NCBI GenBank assembly: GCA_004297775.1
Contig: SCUE01000033.1
Location: 29,085 to 93,084 of the forward strand
Reading direction: 5' to 3'
DNA: 64,000 nucleotides
DNA from: Chloroflexota bacterium
Lineage (GTDB): Bacteria > Chloroflexota > UBA6077 > FW602-bin22
Of the stretch, positions 39,534-49,812 are shown piece by piece. A program made the position numbers and the translations under genes. Each line of letters opens with the position of its first letter. Positions within the stretch are counted from its first letter, which is position 1. The notes beneath the pieces are model-generated. The model was not told where the DNA came from and did no database searches. It saw only the letters and a program-made list of their open reading frames with translations.

Positions 39534-42500
39534 GTGCATTTGCGCGGTGTTCTTGCGGCCGTCACCGCCGCTCCCGGGATGCGCCGCGCCCTCGCGCGTA
39601 TGGAGTCGGGCGGCGCGCGTGTCACGGTCGTTGACGCCCTGCACGGACCGTTGTTGGCCGCGTTCGCGCGCGACTACGAGGGCCGAGTCCTTGGGATCGC
39701 GCCGAGTCTGAGCGCGGCAAGGTCGCTGGTCGATCAACTCCGCGCCTGGCTGGGTGACGCCTGCCCGATCGAACTGTTTGCCGAGCGCGATTCGTTGCCG
39801 TACGACCGCGTTCCGACCGACGCGGGCACCCGTTCCGATCGAATTCGGGCTCTGGAGCTTCTCGCGAACGCACCACGAGGCATCGTCATTAGCTCGGGAC
39901 GAGCCTTGATTGATCGGATCGCCGAGCCGGCCGCGTTCCGTGAGCGAACGATCGCGGTTCGGCGCGGCGATCGCGTCTCGCCCGGCACTGTCATCGAGCG
40001 CCTGATCGCGGCAGGGTACCGCCTGACCGGCCTCGTCGAACAACCCGGCGAGGCGAGCCGACGGGGCGACATCCTGGATGTGTTCCCCTTCAGCGCCGCT
40101 GGTCCCGCGCGCATCGAATTCTTTGGCGACGACATCGACGACATACGCTCATTCGATCCGATTACACAGCGGTCGGCCGAGCACATCCAGGCGACGCTGA
40201 TTCCGCCAGCGAGCGACCTGTACATCACGCCGGAGAGCGCGCTGGCGGATCTCGCACGCATCGACGTCTCGACGCTCGACACCGAGTTCGAACAGAGTTG
40301 GTCGCACGTGCGGGCCATGATCGAGTCCGGCACACTGCCCGACTCGCCGGAGATCCTGGCTGGCTATCTCGCTCGCGCGACGCTTCTCGACTACTTGGCG
40401 TCCAACGATCGAATCGTTGCCTTCGATTGGTCGGCGATTGAGGCGGCCGTCGAAGCGATCGAGCACCAGGCCAATGAGTCGCGCGCGAGCGCGGAATCTC
40501 GCGGCGTGATTCCCCGTGACCTCGTTCCGCCAGTAACGACGTGGACCGACATCGCGGTCGAACTCAATCGCCGCGGTCGCGTCGACGTTGGCGCTGACGA
40601 TGACGAGTCGTCGGTGTCGAGCGCTAGACTTAATGGGTTCCACCCGGCCCAGCCATATGGCGGCCGTCTACGCGTCTTCTTCGACGACGTGGTCGCGGCA
40701 CGCGAGAGCGGGGATCGCGTGGTCATAATCTCACAACAGGATAATCGTCTCTCTGAACTGCTAGACGAACGTCGAATTGAACACACACGTGGCAGTGTCG
40801 GGGAGGAAGAGCCGTCGCCGGGATCGGTAGCGCTGCTGCACGGCGCGGCGATCGTGGGATTTCGTCTCGATCGTTCGGCTGATGGTGGGCTGATTGTCGC
40901 GACCGACGGTGACATCTTTGGTTGGACCAAACCCCGGCGCGCCACGCGACCCCGGTCCAGTGCGCGCGACACCTTCGTCATCGATCTCGAGGTCGATGGT
41001 CTGGTCGTCCACGTCGAACACGGCATCGGGCGATATCGCGGCCTCGTTCACATGTCGCGCGACGGCGTCGATCGCGAATACCTGGCGATCGACTACGCGG
41101 ACACCGACAAATTGTTTGTTCCGGTCGAGCAGGCCGATCGCGTCAGCAAGTACATCGGGTTTGGTGATGGCGCGGCGAGTCTGCATCGACTGGGTGGCAC
41201 CGAGTGGGCACGTGCCAAGTCGCGCGTCAAGGCGGCCGTACAGGAGATGGCGCGTGAACTGCTGGAACTGTATGCCGCGCGCCAGGTCGCGCCTGGTCAT
41301 GCGTTCATGCCGGACACGAGTTGGCAGGCCGAGATGGAGGCGGCGTTTCCGTATGTGGAAACAAACGACCAGTTGACCGCGATTCAGGACGTCAAGCGGG
41401 ACATGGAGACGAACCGCCCAATGGATCGTCTCTTGTGTGGCGACGTCGGATACGGCAAGACCGAAGTTGCCCTCCGCGCCGCGTTCAAGGCGGTGATGGA
41501 TGGTAAGCAGGTTGCCGTCCTCGTGCCGACGACGGTGCTGGCGCAGCAGCACTTCGCGACGTTTCGCGAGCGCCTACAAGCATTCCCGATCAAGATCGAG
41601 ATGCTTTCGCGGTTCCGATCCGATCGCGATCAGCACGCGGTCGTCGCGGGCCTGAAGGCGGGCTCGGTCGATATCTGCATCGGTACGCATCGCGTGGTCC
41701 AGAAGGACGTCGAGTTCAAGGATCTGGGATTGGCGATCATCGATGAAGAGCAACGCTTTGGCGTCGTGCACAAGGAGCGACTGAAGCAGCTCCGCCGTGA
41801 GGTGGACGTCCTGACGCTAACCGCGACGCCGATCCCGCGGACGCTGCATATGTCGCTCGCCGGTGTCCGCGATATGAGCACGATGGAGATTGCCCCGGAG
41901 GATCGTCTGCCCATTCGGACGAGCGTGGAACCGTGGGATGATGGGTTGATCCGAGAGGCGATCTTGCGAGAGATCGACCGCGGCGGTCAGGTGTTCTTCG
42001 TTCACAATCGCGTTCAGTCGATCTACGCGATGGCGCAGCGTTTGCGAAAGCTCATTCCAGAGGTGACGTGTCTCATCGGTCACGGGCAGTTGCCAGAAAA
42101 CGATCTCGAAGAAGTGATGGCGCGCTTCGCGGCCGGCGACGCCGATGTCCTAATGTGTACGACGATCATCGAGTCCGGACTCGACATTCCTAACGCAAAC
42201 ACGATCATCGTGAACGACGCGGACCATTTTGGCCTGGCGCAGCTGTACCAGTTGCGCGGTCGCGTCGGCCGTGGCGCGAATCGCGCCTACGCGTACTTCC
42301 TTTACAAGCGTGATCGCGTCCTCGGCGAGATCGCCGAGAAGCGTCTCAAGACTATCCACGAGGCAACCGAATTGGGAGCGGGCTTTCGCATCGCGATGAA
42401 GGATCTCGAGATCCGCGGCGCGGGCAACCTCCTCGGATCCGAGCAGAGCGGACACGCATCGGCCGTCGGTCTCCAGTTGTACACCGATCTACTGGCTGAG

Positions 42501-42971
42501 GCAGTGGCCGAGCTTCGCGGCACGCAGGCCGAGAAACGGCCAGACGTGAGCGTGGATCTTCCTCTAGAGGCGAGCATCCCTCGTTCGTACGTGCCCGATG
42601 AGGGTACGCGCCTGGCGCTGTACCGGCGCCTAGCCAAGGTGACGCGCGACGAGGAACTGGCGAAATGCCTCGACGACGTCCGCGACATGTACGGCGCACC
42701 GCCCGAGCAATTCCTCGCCCTCGTCTGGCTCGTTCAGACGAAGATTGCGGCGGCGGCGGCGGGCGTGGAGCAAATCAACGCAACCGCGACCGAGTTCATC
42801 TTGCGTTTCCGACGCGAGCAACCGGAACGTTTGCGGCTGCTTGAGCCAGCGTTCGAACCATACGTGCGCGCCGGTCGGGCGTACCTCTATCTCGATCGCG
42901 TCGGCCTGGGGGGCCGGTGGCAGGCCACGCTCGATGGCGTCCTGAACCGGTTGAAGCCGGCGGCCGCGTGA
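39534..42971 (+). CDS. mfd: Transcription-repair coupling factor
   Basis: CarD-like RID DLEVDGLVVHVEHGIGRYRGL; GDVGYGKTEVALRAAFKAVMDGKQVAVLVPTTVLAQQH; DEEQRFGV; LTLTATPIPRTLHMSL; GRVGRG. Confidence 0.97.
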   Translation: MHLRGVLAAVTAAPGMRRALARMESGGARVTVVDALHGPLLAAFARDYEGRVLGIAPSLSAARSLVDQLRAWLGDACPIELFAERDSLPYDRVPTDAGTRSDRIRALELLANAPRGIVISSGRALIDRIAEPAAFRERTIAVRRGDRVSPGTVIERLIAAGYRLTGLVEQPGEASRRGDILDVFPFSAAGPARIEFFGDDIDDIRSFDPITQRSAEHIQATLIPPASDLYITPESALADLARIDVSTLDTEFEQSWSHVRAMIESGTLPDSPEILAGYLARATLLDYLASNDRIVAFDWSAIEAAVEAIEHQANESRASAESRGVIPRDLVPPVTTWTDIAVELNRRGRVDVGADDDESSVSSARLNGFHPAQPYGGRLRVFFDDVVAARESGDRVVIISQQDNRLSELLDERRIEHTRGSVGEEEPSPGSVALLHGAAIVGFRLDRSADGGLIVATDGDIFGWTKPRRATRPRSSARDTFVIDLEVDGLVVHVEHGIGRYRGLVHMSRDGVDREYLAIDYADTDKLFVPVEQADRVSKYIGFGDGAASLHRLGGTEWARAKSRVKAAVQEMARELLELYAARQVAPGHAFMPDTSWQAEMEAAFPYVETNDQLTAIQDVKRDMETNRPMDRLLCGDVGYGKTEVALRAAFKAVMDGKQVAVLVPTTVLAQQHFATFRERLQAFPIKIEMLSRFRSDRDQHAVVAGLKAGSVDICIGTHRVVQKDVEFKDLGLAIIDEEQRFGVVHKERLKQLRREVDVLTLTATPIPRTLHMSLAGVRDMSTMEIAPEDRLPIRTSVEPWDDGLIREAILREIDRGGQVFFVHNRVQSIYAMAQRLRKLIPEVTCLIGHGQLPENDLEEVMARFAAGDADVLMCTTIIESGLDIPNANTIIVNDADHFGLAQLYQLRGRVGRGANRAYAYFLYKRDRVLGEIAEKRLKTIHEATELGAGFRIAMKDLEIRGAGNLLGSEQSGHASAVGLQLYTDLLAEAVAELRGTQAEKRPDVSVDLPLEASIPRSYVPDEGTRLALYRRLAKVTRDEELAKCLDDVRDMYGAPPEQFLALVWLVQTKIAAAAAGVEQINATATEFILRFRREQPERLRLLEPAFEPYVRAGRAYLYLDRVGLGGRWQATLDGVLNRLKPAAA

Positions 42972-43038
42972 GCCGTTTGCTAGGCTACGGTCCGTCGATG
43001 CTGACGCGCGGTGAGTCGCGTCGAGTTGGAGTTGACCA

Positions 43039-43566
43039 GTGACGATCGCAGGACAGGAACTCGCCACCCAGATTCGGACGATTCCGGATTTCCCGATCCC
43101 GGGGATTCAGTTTCGCGACATCACGACGCTACTCAAGAGTTCCATTGGGCTGCGGCGCGCGGTCGATGCGATGGTGGAGCCGTTCCTCGGTCGCCACATC
43201 GATCTCGTGGTTGGCGTTGAGTCGCGTGGCTTCATCTTCGCGACGCCGGTCGCCTACGCGCTGAACGCTGGCTTCGTACCAGTACGGAAGATGGGGAAGC
43301 TACCAGCCGACGCAATCCGGGTCGAGTACGAGCTCGAGTACGGCACGAACACGCTCGAGCTGCACCGCGACGCCATCGCACCCGGCCAGCGCGTGCTGGT
43401 CGTCGACGACTTGCTGGCGACTGGTGGAACCGCCGCGGCCGCGGTCGACCTCGTCAGTCGGCTGGACGGCGTCGTTATCGGCCTAGCGTTCCTGGTCGAG
43501 CTCAGTGACCTGCTCGGGCGAGATCGCCTCGTCGGTCACAACGTCCATTCGGTTGTGCGGTACTAA
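43039..43566 (+). CDS. apt: Adenine phosphoribosyltransferase
   Basis: IRTIPDFPIPGIQFRDITTLLK; GVESRGFIFATPVAYALNAGFVPVRKMGKLP; VLVVDDLLATGGTAAA. Confidence 0.96.
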   Translation: MTIAGQELATQIRTIPDFPIPGIQFRDITTLLKSSIGLRRAVDAMVEPFLGRHIDLVVGVESRGFIFATPVAYALNAGFVPVRKMGKLPADAIRVEYELEYGTNTLELHRDAIAPGQRVLVVDDLLATGGTAAAAVDLVSRLDGVVIGLAFLVELSDLLGRDRLVGHNVHSVVRY

Positions 43567-43638
43567 CTCGGACCGCTCGCGACCGGGAATATCAGCGTTC
43601 CACGAGTCCCATGGCTGAACGCGCGCCTCCAGGGCGCT

Positions 43639-43644
43639 TATACT
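43639..43644 (+). promoter_or_regulatory. Candidate -10 box TATACT upstream of tRNA-Gln
   Basis: TATACT ends 17 nt before the mature tRNA 5' end; weak CTGAAC -35 at 43615-43620. Confidence 0.45.
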
Positions 43645-43661
43645 TTCTGGCGCGCCGCCGA

Positions 43662-43736
43662 TGCCGGATGGTGTAGTGGTAACACGTCTGATTCTGGATC
43701 AGAAGACCCTAGGTTCGACCCCTAGTCCGGCAGCCA
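43662..43736 (+). tRNA. tRNA-Gln (anticodon CTG), CCA encoded
   Basis: Acceptor TGCCGGA/TCCGGCA; anticodon arm TCTGA-TTCTGGA-TCAGA (CTG); T arm CCTAG-GTTCGACC-CCTAG region; G discriminator + CCA. Confidence 0.92.
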
Positions 43737-43781
43737 CCATTCAATCTCAGAATTGCTGGCGAAGGCTGGCGGGCAGACGCC

Positions 43782-43801
43782 AATGACAGTGGAATGACAG
43801 T
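43782..43801. repeat. Two direct 9-mers AATGACAGT with 11-bp period, 46 nt after the tRNA
   Basis: caATGACAGTggAATGACAGTaa. Confidence 0.6.
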
Positions 43802-44017
43802 AAACCCCTACTTGTTGGGCGTTCCAAGAAGCGCGCCGACGGCCTGGGCGGCGGACGCCTCGCCCGCGCGATCGTCGTCCGGTTGCCATCTTCGGGCCGT
43901 CCAAAGCCCGAAATCGGAGGGACGGCGATCGTACCTCAGTCACCCGCAAGAATGACGCGCGACGTTGCGAGAAAGTGATTCAGGCCGTCGCTGGTGTTGC
44001 CGCTCGGCGATGCCATC

Positions 44018-44045
44018 CGCGCATCAGGGGAAACCCTGATGCGCG
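44018..44045 (+). other. Perfect 12-bp hairpin with GAAA tetraloop upstream of the GRE operon
   Basis: CGCGCATCAGGG-GAAA-CCCTGATGCGCG; no following T tract. Confidence 0.7.
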
Positions 44046-44081
44046 TCGACGCGACGCTGCTAGCCTGCGGCAAGCGATCGA

Positions 44082-45179
44082 GTGACGGAGGGAGGGAGCA
44101 CAGAATGCGCGCGCGTCGCTCCGGCGCCCTATGTTGAGTTGACCGCGCGAGAAGCCATCCCGCGAACGGTCGGCGGTGTCCGTGAATTGGCGTCCGTCGA
44201 TGCAGCGGCCACCGGTGATGCCCTCGATCCGACTGTCGTCGGATTGGTCCTCGACATCGACACATTCGCCGTCCACGATGGACCCGGCATTCGCACGGCC
44301 GTGTACCTGAAGGGCTGCCCGCTAAGTTGTGCCTGGTGTCACAGCCCTGAGTCGCGGGGTCTCCGGCCAGAGCTCCTGTATATGGATCGAAAATGCACCG
44401 GCTGCGCGGCATGCGTAGCCGAATGCCCGGAGAATGCGATCCATCTCGTTGCGCCGTCCCACGATGCGGATGATCTCCGGTCAGCCGAACTGCCGCCCCA
44501 GATCGCCGCGGTTGATTGGGCGCGGTGCACCGACTGTGGGCACTGTGTCGCGGTGTGCTACCCGGGTGCGCTGAAGATTGCCGGTGAGTCGCGATCCGTC
44601 GCCGACGTGGTCGCCGAGATCGCGGCGGATGCGCCGTTCTTCGAGGCGTCGGGCGGCGGCGTAACCCTCACTGGCGGGGAAGTGACTTTGCAGCCGCGCT
44701 TCGCCTATCAGGTACTGGCTGCCTGCCGCGCGCGCGGGATCCACACCGCGGTCGAGACGACCGGGTATGCGGCGTGGCCGGTCGTCCGGCGCCTGGCCGA
44801 GATGACCGACCTGTTCTTGTACGATCTCAAACTGATAGATGACGCGGACCACCGGCGCCTCACCGGCGTCCGGAACGGACTCGTCCGGAGGAATCTCGAG
44901 CGGCTCGTTGCGTTCGGCGCGACCGTGATCCCGCGCCTCCCGTGCATTCCCGGCCTCACCGACACGAATGAGAATGTCGCTGCCTGTGCCGATATCACCG
45001 CCAGGCTCGGTCTCACGGTGATCCACTTGCTTCCGTACAACAACGCTGCCGGCGCCAAGTACCGGTGGCTGGGGCGTGACTACGCGCTCGATGCGCTCGT
45101 CACACAGACCGCCGAGCGGATGGAGGAGTTGGCGTGCATCTGTCGCTCGCGCGGCTTGGAGGTTCAGGTCGGCGGTTAG
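44082..45179 (+). CDS. Glycyl-radical enzyme activating enzyme (radical SAM, with inserted 2x[4Fe-4S] ferredoxin domain)
   Basis: VHDGPGIRTAVYLKGCPLSCAWCHSPES (CX3CX2C); CTGCAACVAECPENAI and CTDCGHCVAVCYPGAL; GGVTLTGGEVTLQPRF. Start codon uncertain (GTG 44082 or TTG 44139). Confidence 0.92.
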   Translation: MTEGGSTECARVAPAPYVELTAREAIPRTVGGVRELASVDAAATGDALDPTVVGLVLDIDTFAVHDGPGIRTAVYLKGCPLSCAWCHSPESRGLRPELLYMDRKCTGCAACVAECPENAIHLVAPSHDADDLRSAELPPQIAAVDWARCTDCGHCVAVCYPGALKIAGESRSVADVVAEIAADAPFFEASGGGVTLTGGEVTLQPRFAYQVLAACRARGIHTAVETTGYAAWPVVRRLAEMTDLFLYDLKLIDDADHRRLTGVRNGLVRRNLERLVAFGATVIPRLPCIPGLTDTNENVAACADITARLGLTVIHLLPYNNAAGAKYRWLGRDYALDALVTQTAERMEELACICRSRGLEVQVGG

Positions 45180-45188
45180 GAGGCGAAC

Positions 45189-47528
45189 ATGGCGATCACG
45201 GTCTCGCGCGAGACTGACAGAGAAGGCGGACAGAAGCAGGCGGGCTCGACTCCGCGGGTGAGACGGCTCCACGCCCGGCTGCAAGACGCAATGCTGTGCC
45301 GCCAGGAGGTTTGGCGACCGGGATCGATTCTTGACGACCCGACGCTGGCAACCCTGCCGCTGGTGCTGCGGCGTGCCCACGCGTTCGGCCGGGTCCTTGA
45401 CACGATGCCGATCGAGATCGCGCCGGACGAATTGATCGTCGGCAAGAGCGCAGTCGACGGCGTCGTACAGCGCACGTCCCTGCCCGAGTTCGCCTCCTCG
45501 GAGGAGCACGCCCGGGCGCGCGCCGAGGGTATGGGTATAACCAGCAGCCTTTCCCACAAGACACCCGACTACCCGCCCCTCGTTCGACGCGGGATGCGCG
45601 CAATCATCGCCGAGACCGAGGCCAGGTGCGCCGCGCTCGAATGCGAGCCGCCGACCCAGGAGCGCGAAGCCCAGATCCTCTTTTTCCGGTCGGTGGCCAT
45701 CGAGTGCAAGGCGTTGGTCCGCCTCGCCAATCGTTTCGCCGATCTGGCCGATCGACAGGCGCTCGATGCTCCCCCTCCTCGCGCGGCCGAGCTACGGCAC
45801 ATCGCCGCGGTATGCCGGCGCGTGCCGGAGTTTCCGGCCCGTGGCTTCCACGAGGCGGTCCAGAGCGTCTGGTTCGCGCATTTCTCGTTCTTCTCGACCG
45901 GTACTGGACTGGCGCTCGGCCGCTTCGACCAGTACTGTTGGCCGGCGCTGCGCCGCGACCTCACGACCGAACGCCTGTCGCTCGATCGCGCGCGCGAGAT
46001 CCTCGAGTGCGTGTGGCTGAAGTTCAACGACCGCGCCCAACTGGCGCGCGAGAATTTCGCCGATCGTTACCAGGACGGACCGTGGGTCGCCGGTGACCGC
46101 GTGCGCACGATTACGGGTTTCGATCGGGCCGATGCGATCAATCATTTCGGCCAAAACATCGTGCTCAGTGGACTGACGCCGTCAGGTGTCGATGGGACGA
46201 ACGATCTGACCCACCTGTGTCTGGATTGCCTGGAGCACTTCGAGTTCACGAGTCCCGTCGTTACTGTGCGGCTTCACCGCGGGTCACCCGATCGACTGGT
46301 CGAGCGCTGCGCCGAGGTCCTCAAAACCGGCGGCGGAATGCCGTACATCTTCAACGATGAAGCGATCGTCCCGGCCTACCGGAAGCTCGGCGTTCCCTCC
46401 CGGGACGCCCGCGACTATGCGAATTCCAATTGTTGGGAGACCATGATCGCCGGGAAGTCCGATCAGGAATTGATCCGGGGCGTGAACTTCCCGCTGATTC
46501 TCGAGTGGGTGCTCAATCGGGGTGTCACTCGTTGCCGCGATATCCAAGAAGGGATCGACACCGGCGATCCGCGCGAGTTCGCACACTTCGACGACCTGCT
46601 CGAAGCGTGGAAGCGACAACTCGACGCGTACGTCGCGCGGAATATCGACTATGTCGGCGAGGCCTACGCGCGCGGTGACCTCTTCCATTCGGGCCACGGC
46701 CGCTACTCGTACAACCCGCTGTTGTCGGCTTTGATCCGTGACTGCCTGGTACGGGGTCAGGATGTCATACGCGGCGGCGCCCGCTACGTTATCTGGCACC
46801 TCATGGGTGAGGGAGTGGCGAACTGCGTCGACGCACTTGTGGCCATGAAGTGGCTCGTCTTCGACCAGCGCGCGGTCGCGATGGACGAGGTTATCGTCGC
46901 GCTAGAGCGGAACTGGCAGGGGCACGAGCAGCTGCGCCAGCGTATGATCGCTCGCGCGCCGAAGTTCGCCAACGACGAACGCGAGGCGGATTCCATCGCG
47001 GCTGATCTCATGCAGTGGTTCACCGCGCGCGCTCAGTACCACGCTCAACGCTACCCGTCGATCCTCTTTCCCTGTGCAGTCGGAACCTTCTCCTGGTACC
47101 ACTCCATCGGCCGCGAAGTGGGAGCCTCGTGCGACGGGCGCTTCAATGGAGATCCGGTGACGCCGAATTTCAGTCCTTCCGTCGGCATGGATCTGAAGGG
47201 CCCGACCGCGGCGATCCGGTCTTACTGCAAGATGCCTTCGACCGACCTGGCCGGTGGCGGGCCGATGGACCTGCGCTTCGCTGGCAGTCACCTCCGCGGC
47301 GAGGCGGGGACGCACCGTCTTGGAGGTTTCCTGCGCGCGTTCGTCGCTCTCGGCGGGAACATGACCACGGTCACGATTACCGACGCGGAGCTCCTCAAGC
47401 GGGCAATGCGGGAGCCGGACAAATACCGCGGACTGCGTGTCCGGATGGGCGGCTGGTCGGCCTACTTCGTCGCGCTCAGCCCCGAGCAGCAGCGGCTCCA
47501 CATCGCCAAGGTCGAGCACGGGCTCTGA
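45189..47528 (+). CDS. Glycyl-radical enzyme, pyruvate formate-lyase-like family, substrate unknown
   Basis: LGRFDQYCWP; candidate thiyl Cys NSNCWETMIAGKS; C-terminal glycyl-radical loop RVRMGGWSAYFVALSPEQQ; adjacent activase. Confidence 0.88.
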   Translation: MAITVSRETDREGGQKQAGSTPRVRRLHARLQDAMLCRQEVWRPGSILDDPTLATLPLVLRRAHAFGRVLDTMPIEIAPDELIVGKSAVDGVVQRTSLPEFASSEEHARARAEGMGITSSLSHKTPDYPPLVRRGMRAIIAETEARCAALECEPPTQEREAQILFFRSVAIECKALVRLANRFADLADRQALDAPPPRAAELRHIAAVCRRVPEFPARGFHEAVQSVWFAHFSFFSTGTGLALGRFDQYCWPALRRDLTTERLSLDRAREILECVWLKFNDRAQLARENFADRYQDGPWVAGDRVRTITGFDRADAINHFGQNIVLSGLTPSGVDGTNDLTHLCLDCLEHFEFTSPVVTVRLHRGSPDRLVERCAEVLKTGGGMPYIFNDEAIVPAYRKLGVPSRDARDYANSNCWETMIAGKSDQELIRGVNFPLILEWVLNRGVTRCRDIQEGIDTGDPREFAHFDDLLEAWKRQLDAYVARNIDYVGEAYARGDLFHSGHGRYSYNPLLSALIRDCLVRGQDVIRGGARYVIWHLMGEGVANCVDALVAMKWLVFDQRAVAMDEVIVALERNWQGHEQLRQRMIARAPKFANDEREADSIAADLMQWFTARAQYHAQRYPSILFPCAVGTFSWYHSIGREVGASCDGRFNGDPVTPNFSPSVGMDLKGPTAAIRSYCKMPSTDLAGGGPMDLRFAGSHLRGEAGTHRLGGFLRAFVALGGNMTTVTITDAELLKRAMREPDKYRGLRVRMGGWSAYFVALSPEQQRLHIAKVEHGL

Positions 47529-47563
47529 GCGCGCGACCGGTGTCGGCCCCGATCGCGCGGCGC

Positions 47564-48739
47564 CTACGGCGTCGGCGCCGTGACGCCCTTCAGCGTCAGT
47601 TCGCGCGCCCGATGGCAGCGCACCCAGTGCCCTGCCTCAATCTGCTCCCAAATCGGCGCTTCGGTCTTGCACACGACCTTCGCGTACTGGCAGCGAGGGT
47701 GGAAGTAGCAGCCGCTTGGAGGCGCGGCGGGATTGGCGACCTCGCCCTGAAGCACGATGCGATCCCGGTAGCGTTGGGGTCGCAGGTAATCTTGCGAATC
47801 CGGACTCGGGATTTCCCCCGGCAGAATGACCCGGCCGGAGTGCCCGGCTTCGGCGCCGTCCGTCGATCCGCCCCGACGCGGCCGCAGGCGCGGATCGGGT
47901 TCGGGAATCGAGGAGAGCAGCGCCTCCGTATACGGGTGCCGCGGGGTCGCGAAGATGCGGCGGTTCTCGGTCAGTTCAACCATCTGCCCGACGTACATCA
48001 CGGCGACGCGATCGCTGATGTGCTTCACGACGCTCAGATCGTGCGCGACGAAGAGGTAGGTCAGGCCGAGATTCTCCTGGAGTTCGAGCATGAGATTCAG
48101 AATCTGCGCCTGTACCGACACGTCGAGCGCCGAGACCGGCTCGTCGGCGACGATCAACCGAGGATTCAGCGCCAGCGCTCGTGCGATGCCGATCCGCTGA
48201 CGCTGGCCGCCACTGAACGCGTGCGGGTAGCGGCGCAAGAACTCCGGGCGCAGGCCGACCAGCCGCAACAGATCAGCGACGCGGTCTTCGCGCTCGCGCC
48301 GATTCCCGACACCGTTCACGAGCAGCGGTTCGCCGACGATATCGAGAAGCGTCATGCGCGGATTCAGCGACGAGAACGGATCCTGGAAGATCATCTGCAT
48401 CTCGCGGCGCAGAGGACGCAGACGACCGCGCGGCACCGTTCCGACGTCGACGACCTCGCCGGATACCGTGCGGAAGTGGATCTCGCCCGACGTCGGGTCG
48501 ATCGCGCGCAGGATACAGCGTGAGGTCGTCGTCTTGCCGCAGCCCGATTCGCCGACGAGCGCAAGCGTCTCACCCCGTCGCACTACGAACGACACGTCAT
48601 CGACCGCGCGTACGTGCCCCACGAGCTTGCGCAACATGCCGCGCCGAATCGGGAAGAACTTGCGCAGGCGCCGCACGTCGAGCAGCACGTCTTCGGCGAC
48701 CGCCGCGCCGCCCACGGTGTCGGCGATGTGGTCGATCAT
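47564..48739 (-). CDS. Oligopeptide-type ABC transporter ATP-binding protein (OppF/DppF-like)
   Basis: [58 protein letters not shown]-terminal Cys-containing oligo_HPY-like tail. Confidence 0.93.
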   Translation of the reverse strand: MIDHIADTVGGAAVAEDVLLDVRRLRKFFPIRRGMLRKLVGHVRAVDDVSFVVRRGETLALVGESGCGKTTTSRCILRAIDPTSGEIHFRTVSGEVVDVGTVPRGRLRPLRREMQMIFQDPFSSLNPRMTLLDIVGEPLLVNGVGNRREREDRVADLLRLVGLRPEFLRRYPHAFSGGQRQRIGIARALALNPRLIVADEPVSALDVSVQAQILNLMLELQENLGLTYLFVAHDLSVVKHISDRVAVMYVGQMVELTENRRIFATPRHPYTEALLSSIPEPDPRLRPRRGGSTDGAEAGHSGRVILPGEIPSPDSQDYLRPQRYRDRIVLQGEVANPAAPPSGCYFHPRCQYAKVVCKTEAPIWEQIEAGHWVRCHRARELTLKGVTAPTP

Positions 48740-49812
48740 GTCCGACTCTCGGCCGGCAACGGGACTTCGCTGCCCGGGTACAGGAAGCAACTGGCGAGGT
48801 GATCCGTGCCAACCTTCGTCAGGACCGGCTCGGCGCGCTCGCACGTCCCGGCGATCGTCCGCGAACAGCGCGGGTGGAACGGACAGCCGGAAGGTCGGTT
48901 GTACGGGTGCGGGATTGAGCCGGAAATCGTCGGTAGCCGTACTCGCGGCTCGGCCCGAATGCTCGGAATGGACTCGAGAAGCGCACGGGTATACGGATGC
49001 TTTGCGTTGTGGAAGATGTCGTCGACCGCGCCGTACTCGACGACTTTTCCGAGATACATCACGGCCACTTCGTCGGCCATCTCGGCGACGACGCCTAGGT
49101 TGTGCGTAATCAGCATGATCGCCATGCCGTTCTGTTCCTGCAGTTCCCGGAGTAAGTCGAGGATCTGCGCCTGCGTCGTCACGTCGAGCGCGGTTGTCGG
49201 CTCGTCGGCGACGAGGAGCAACGGATCGCACGACAGCGCCATCGCAATCATTGCCCGCTGCCGGAGGCCGCCGCTCAATTGAAACGAGTATTCGTCCAAA
49301 CGCGCTTCGGCGCGCGGGATGCCAACCTGCCGCAAGAGCTCGATTGCGCGATCGCGTGCTTCGCGCTTGCTGACGCGCCGGTGGTAGCGGATCACTTCGA
49401 TGATCTGGTTGCCAACCGTGTGCACCGGGCTGAACGATGTCATCGGTTCCTGGAATATCAGCGAAATGACGCCACCGCGAATCATGCGCATCTGACGGCT
49501 TTCGGAATCGAGCCGAACGAGGTCGAGCTCACGCGCGCGACCGAGCGCAGCCTCGAGGTCGGCGTCGTCGCGGCCCTCCGGATGGCGGAGGATGATCTCG
49601 CCGGCAATCGTCCGACCAGGATGCTCGACGATCCCAAGGATCGAACGCGCGGTCACGCTCTTGCCGCAGCCCGACTCCCCGACGACACCGAGCGTCTTGC
49701 CGGGAAAGATGTCGAACGTCACGCCATCGACGGCGCGAACGATGCCTTCATCGGGATAGAAGTAGGTCTTGAGGTCGCGGACGGACAGGAGCGGCTCGGT
49801 GCCAGCGGTCAC
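48736..49812 (-). CDS. Oligopeptide-type ABC transporter ATP-binding protein (OppD/DppD-like)
   Basis: [60 protein letters not shown] start at 49812. Confidence 0.93.
   Translation of the reverse strand: MTAGTEPLLSVRDLKTYFYPDEGIVRAVDGVTFDIFPGKTLGVVGESGCGKSVTARSILGIVEHPGRTIAGEIILRHPEGRDDADLEAALGRARELDLVRLDSESRQMRMIRGGVISLIFQEPMTSFSPVHTVGNQIIEVIRYHRRVSKREARDRAIELLRQVGIPRAEARLDEYSFQLSGGLRQRAMIAMALSCDPLLLVADEPTTALDVTTQAQILDLLRELQEQNGMAIMLITHNLGVVAEMADEVAVMYLGKVVEYGAVDDIFHNAKHPYTRALLESIPSIRAEPRVRLPTISGSIPHPYNRPSGCPFHPRCSRTIAGTCERAEPVLTKVGTDHLASCFLYPGSEVPLPAESRT

Noticed and set aside
44018-44045. Intrinsic terminator after the tRNA
   Set aside because: Strong stem but no T tract on either side in the right position; sits close to the GRE operon start.
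44481-45557. 358-aa minus-strand ORF opposite the activase and GRE
   Set aside because: Antisense to conserved radical-SAM and GRE motifs; no recognisable domain.
47529-47580. GC-rich partial palindrome between convergent GRE and OppF genes as a terminator
   Set aside because: CGGCGCC/GGCGCCG arms have a long loop, lie partly in the OppF coding end and lack a T tract.
47015-48523. 502-aa plus-strand ORF spanning the GRE end and OppF
   Set aside because: Shadow frame across two convincing genes.
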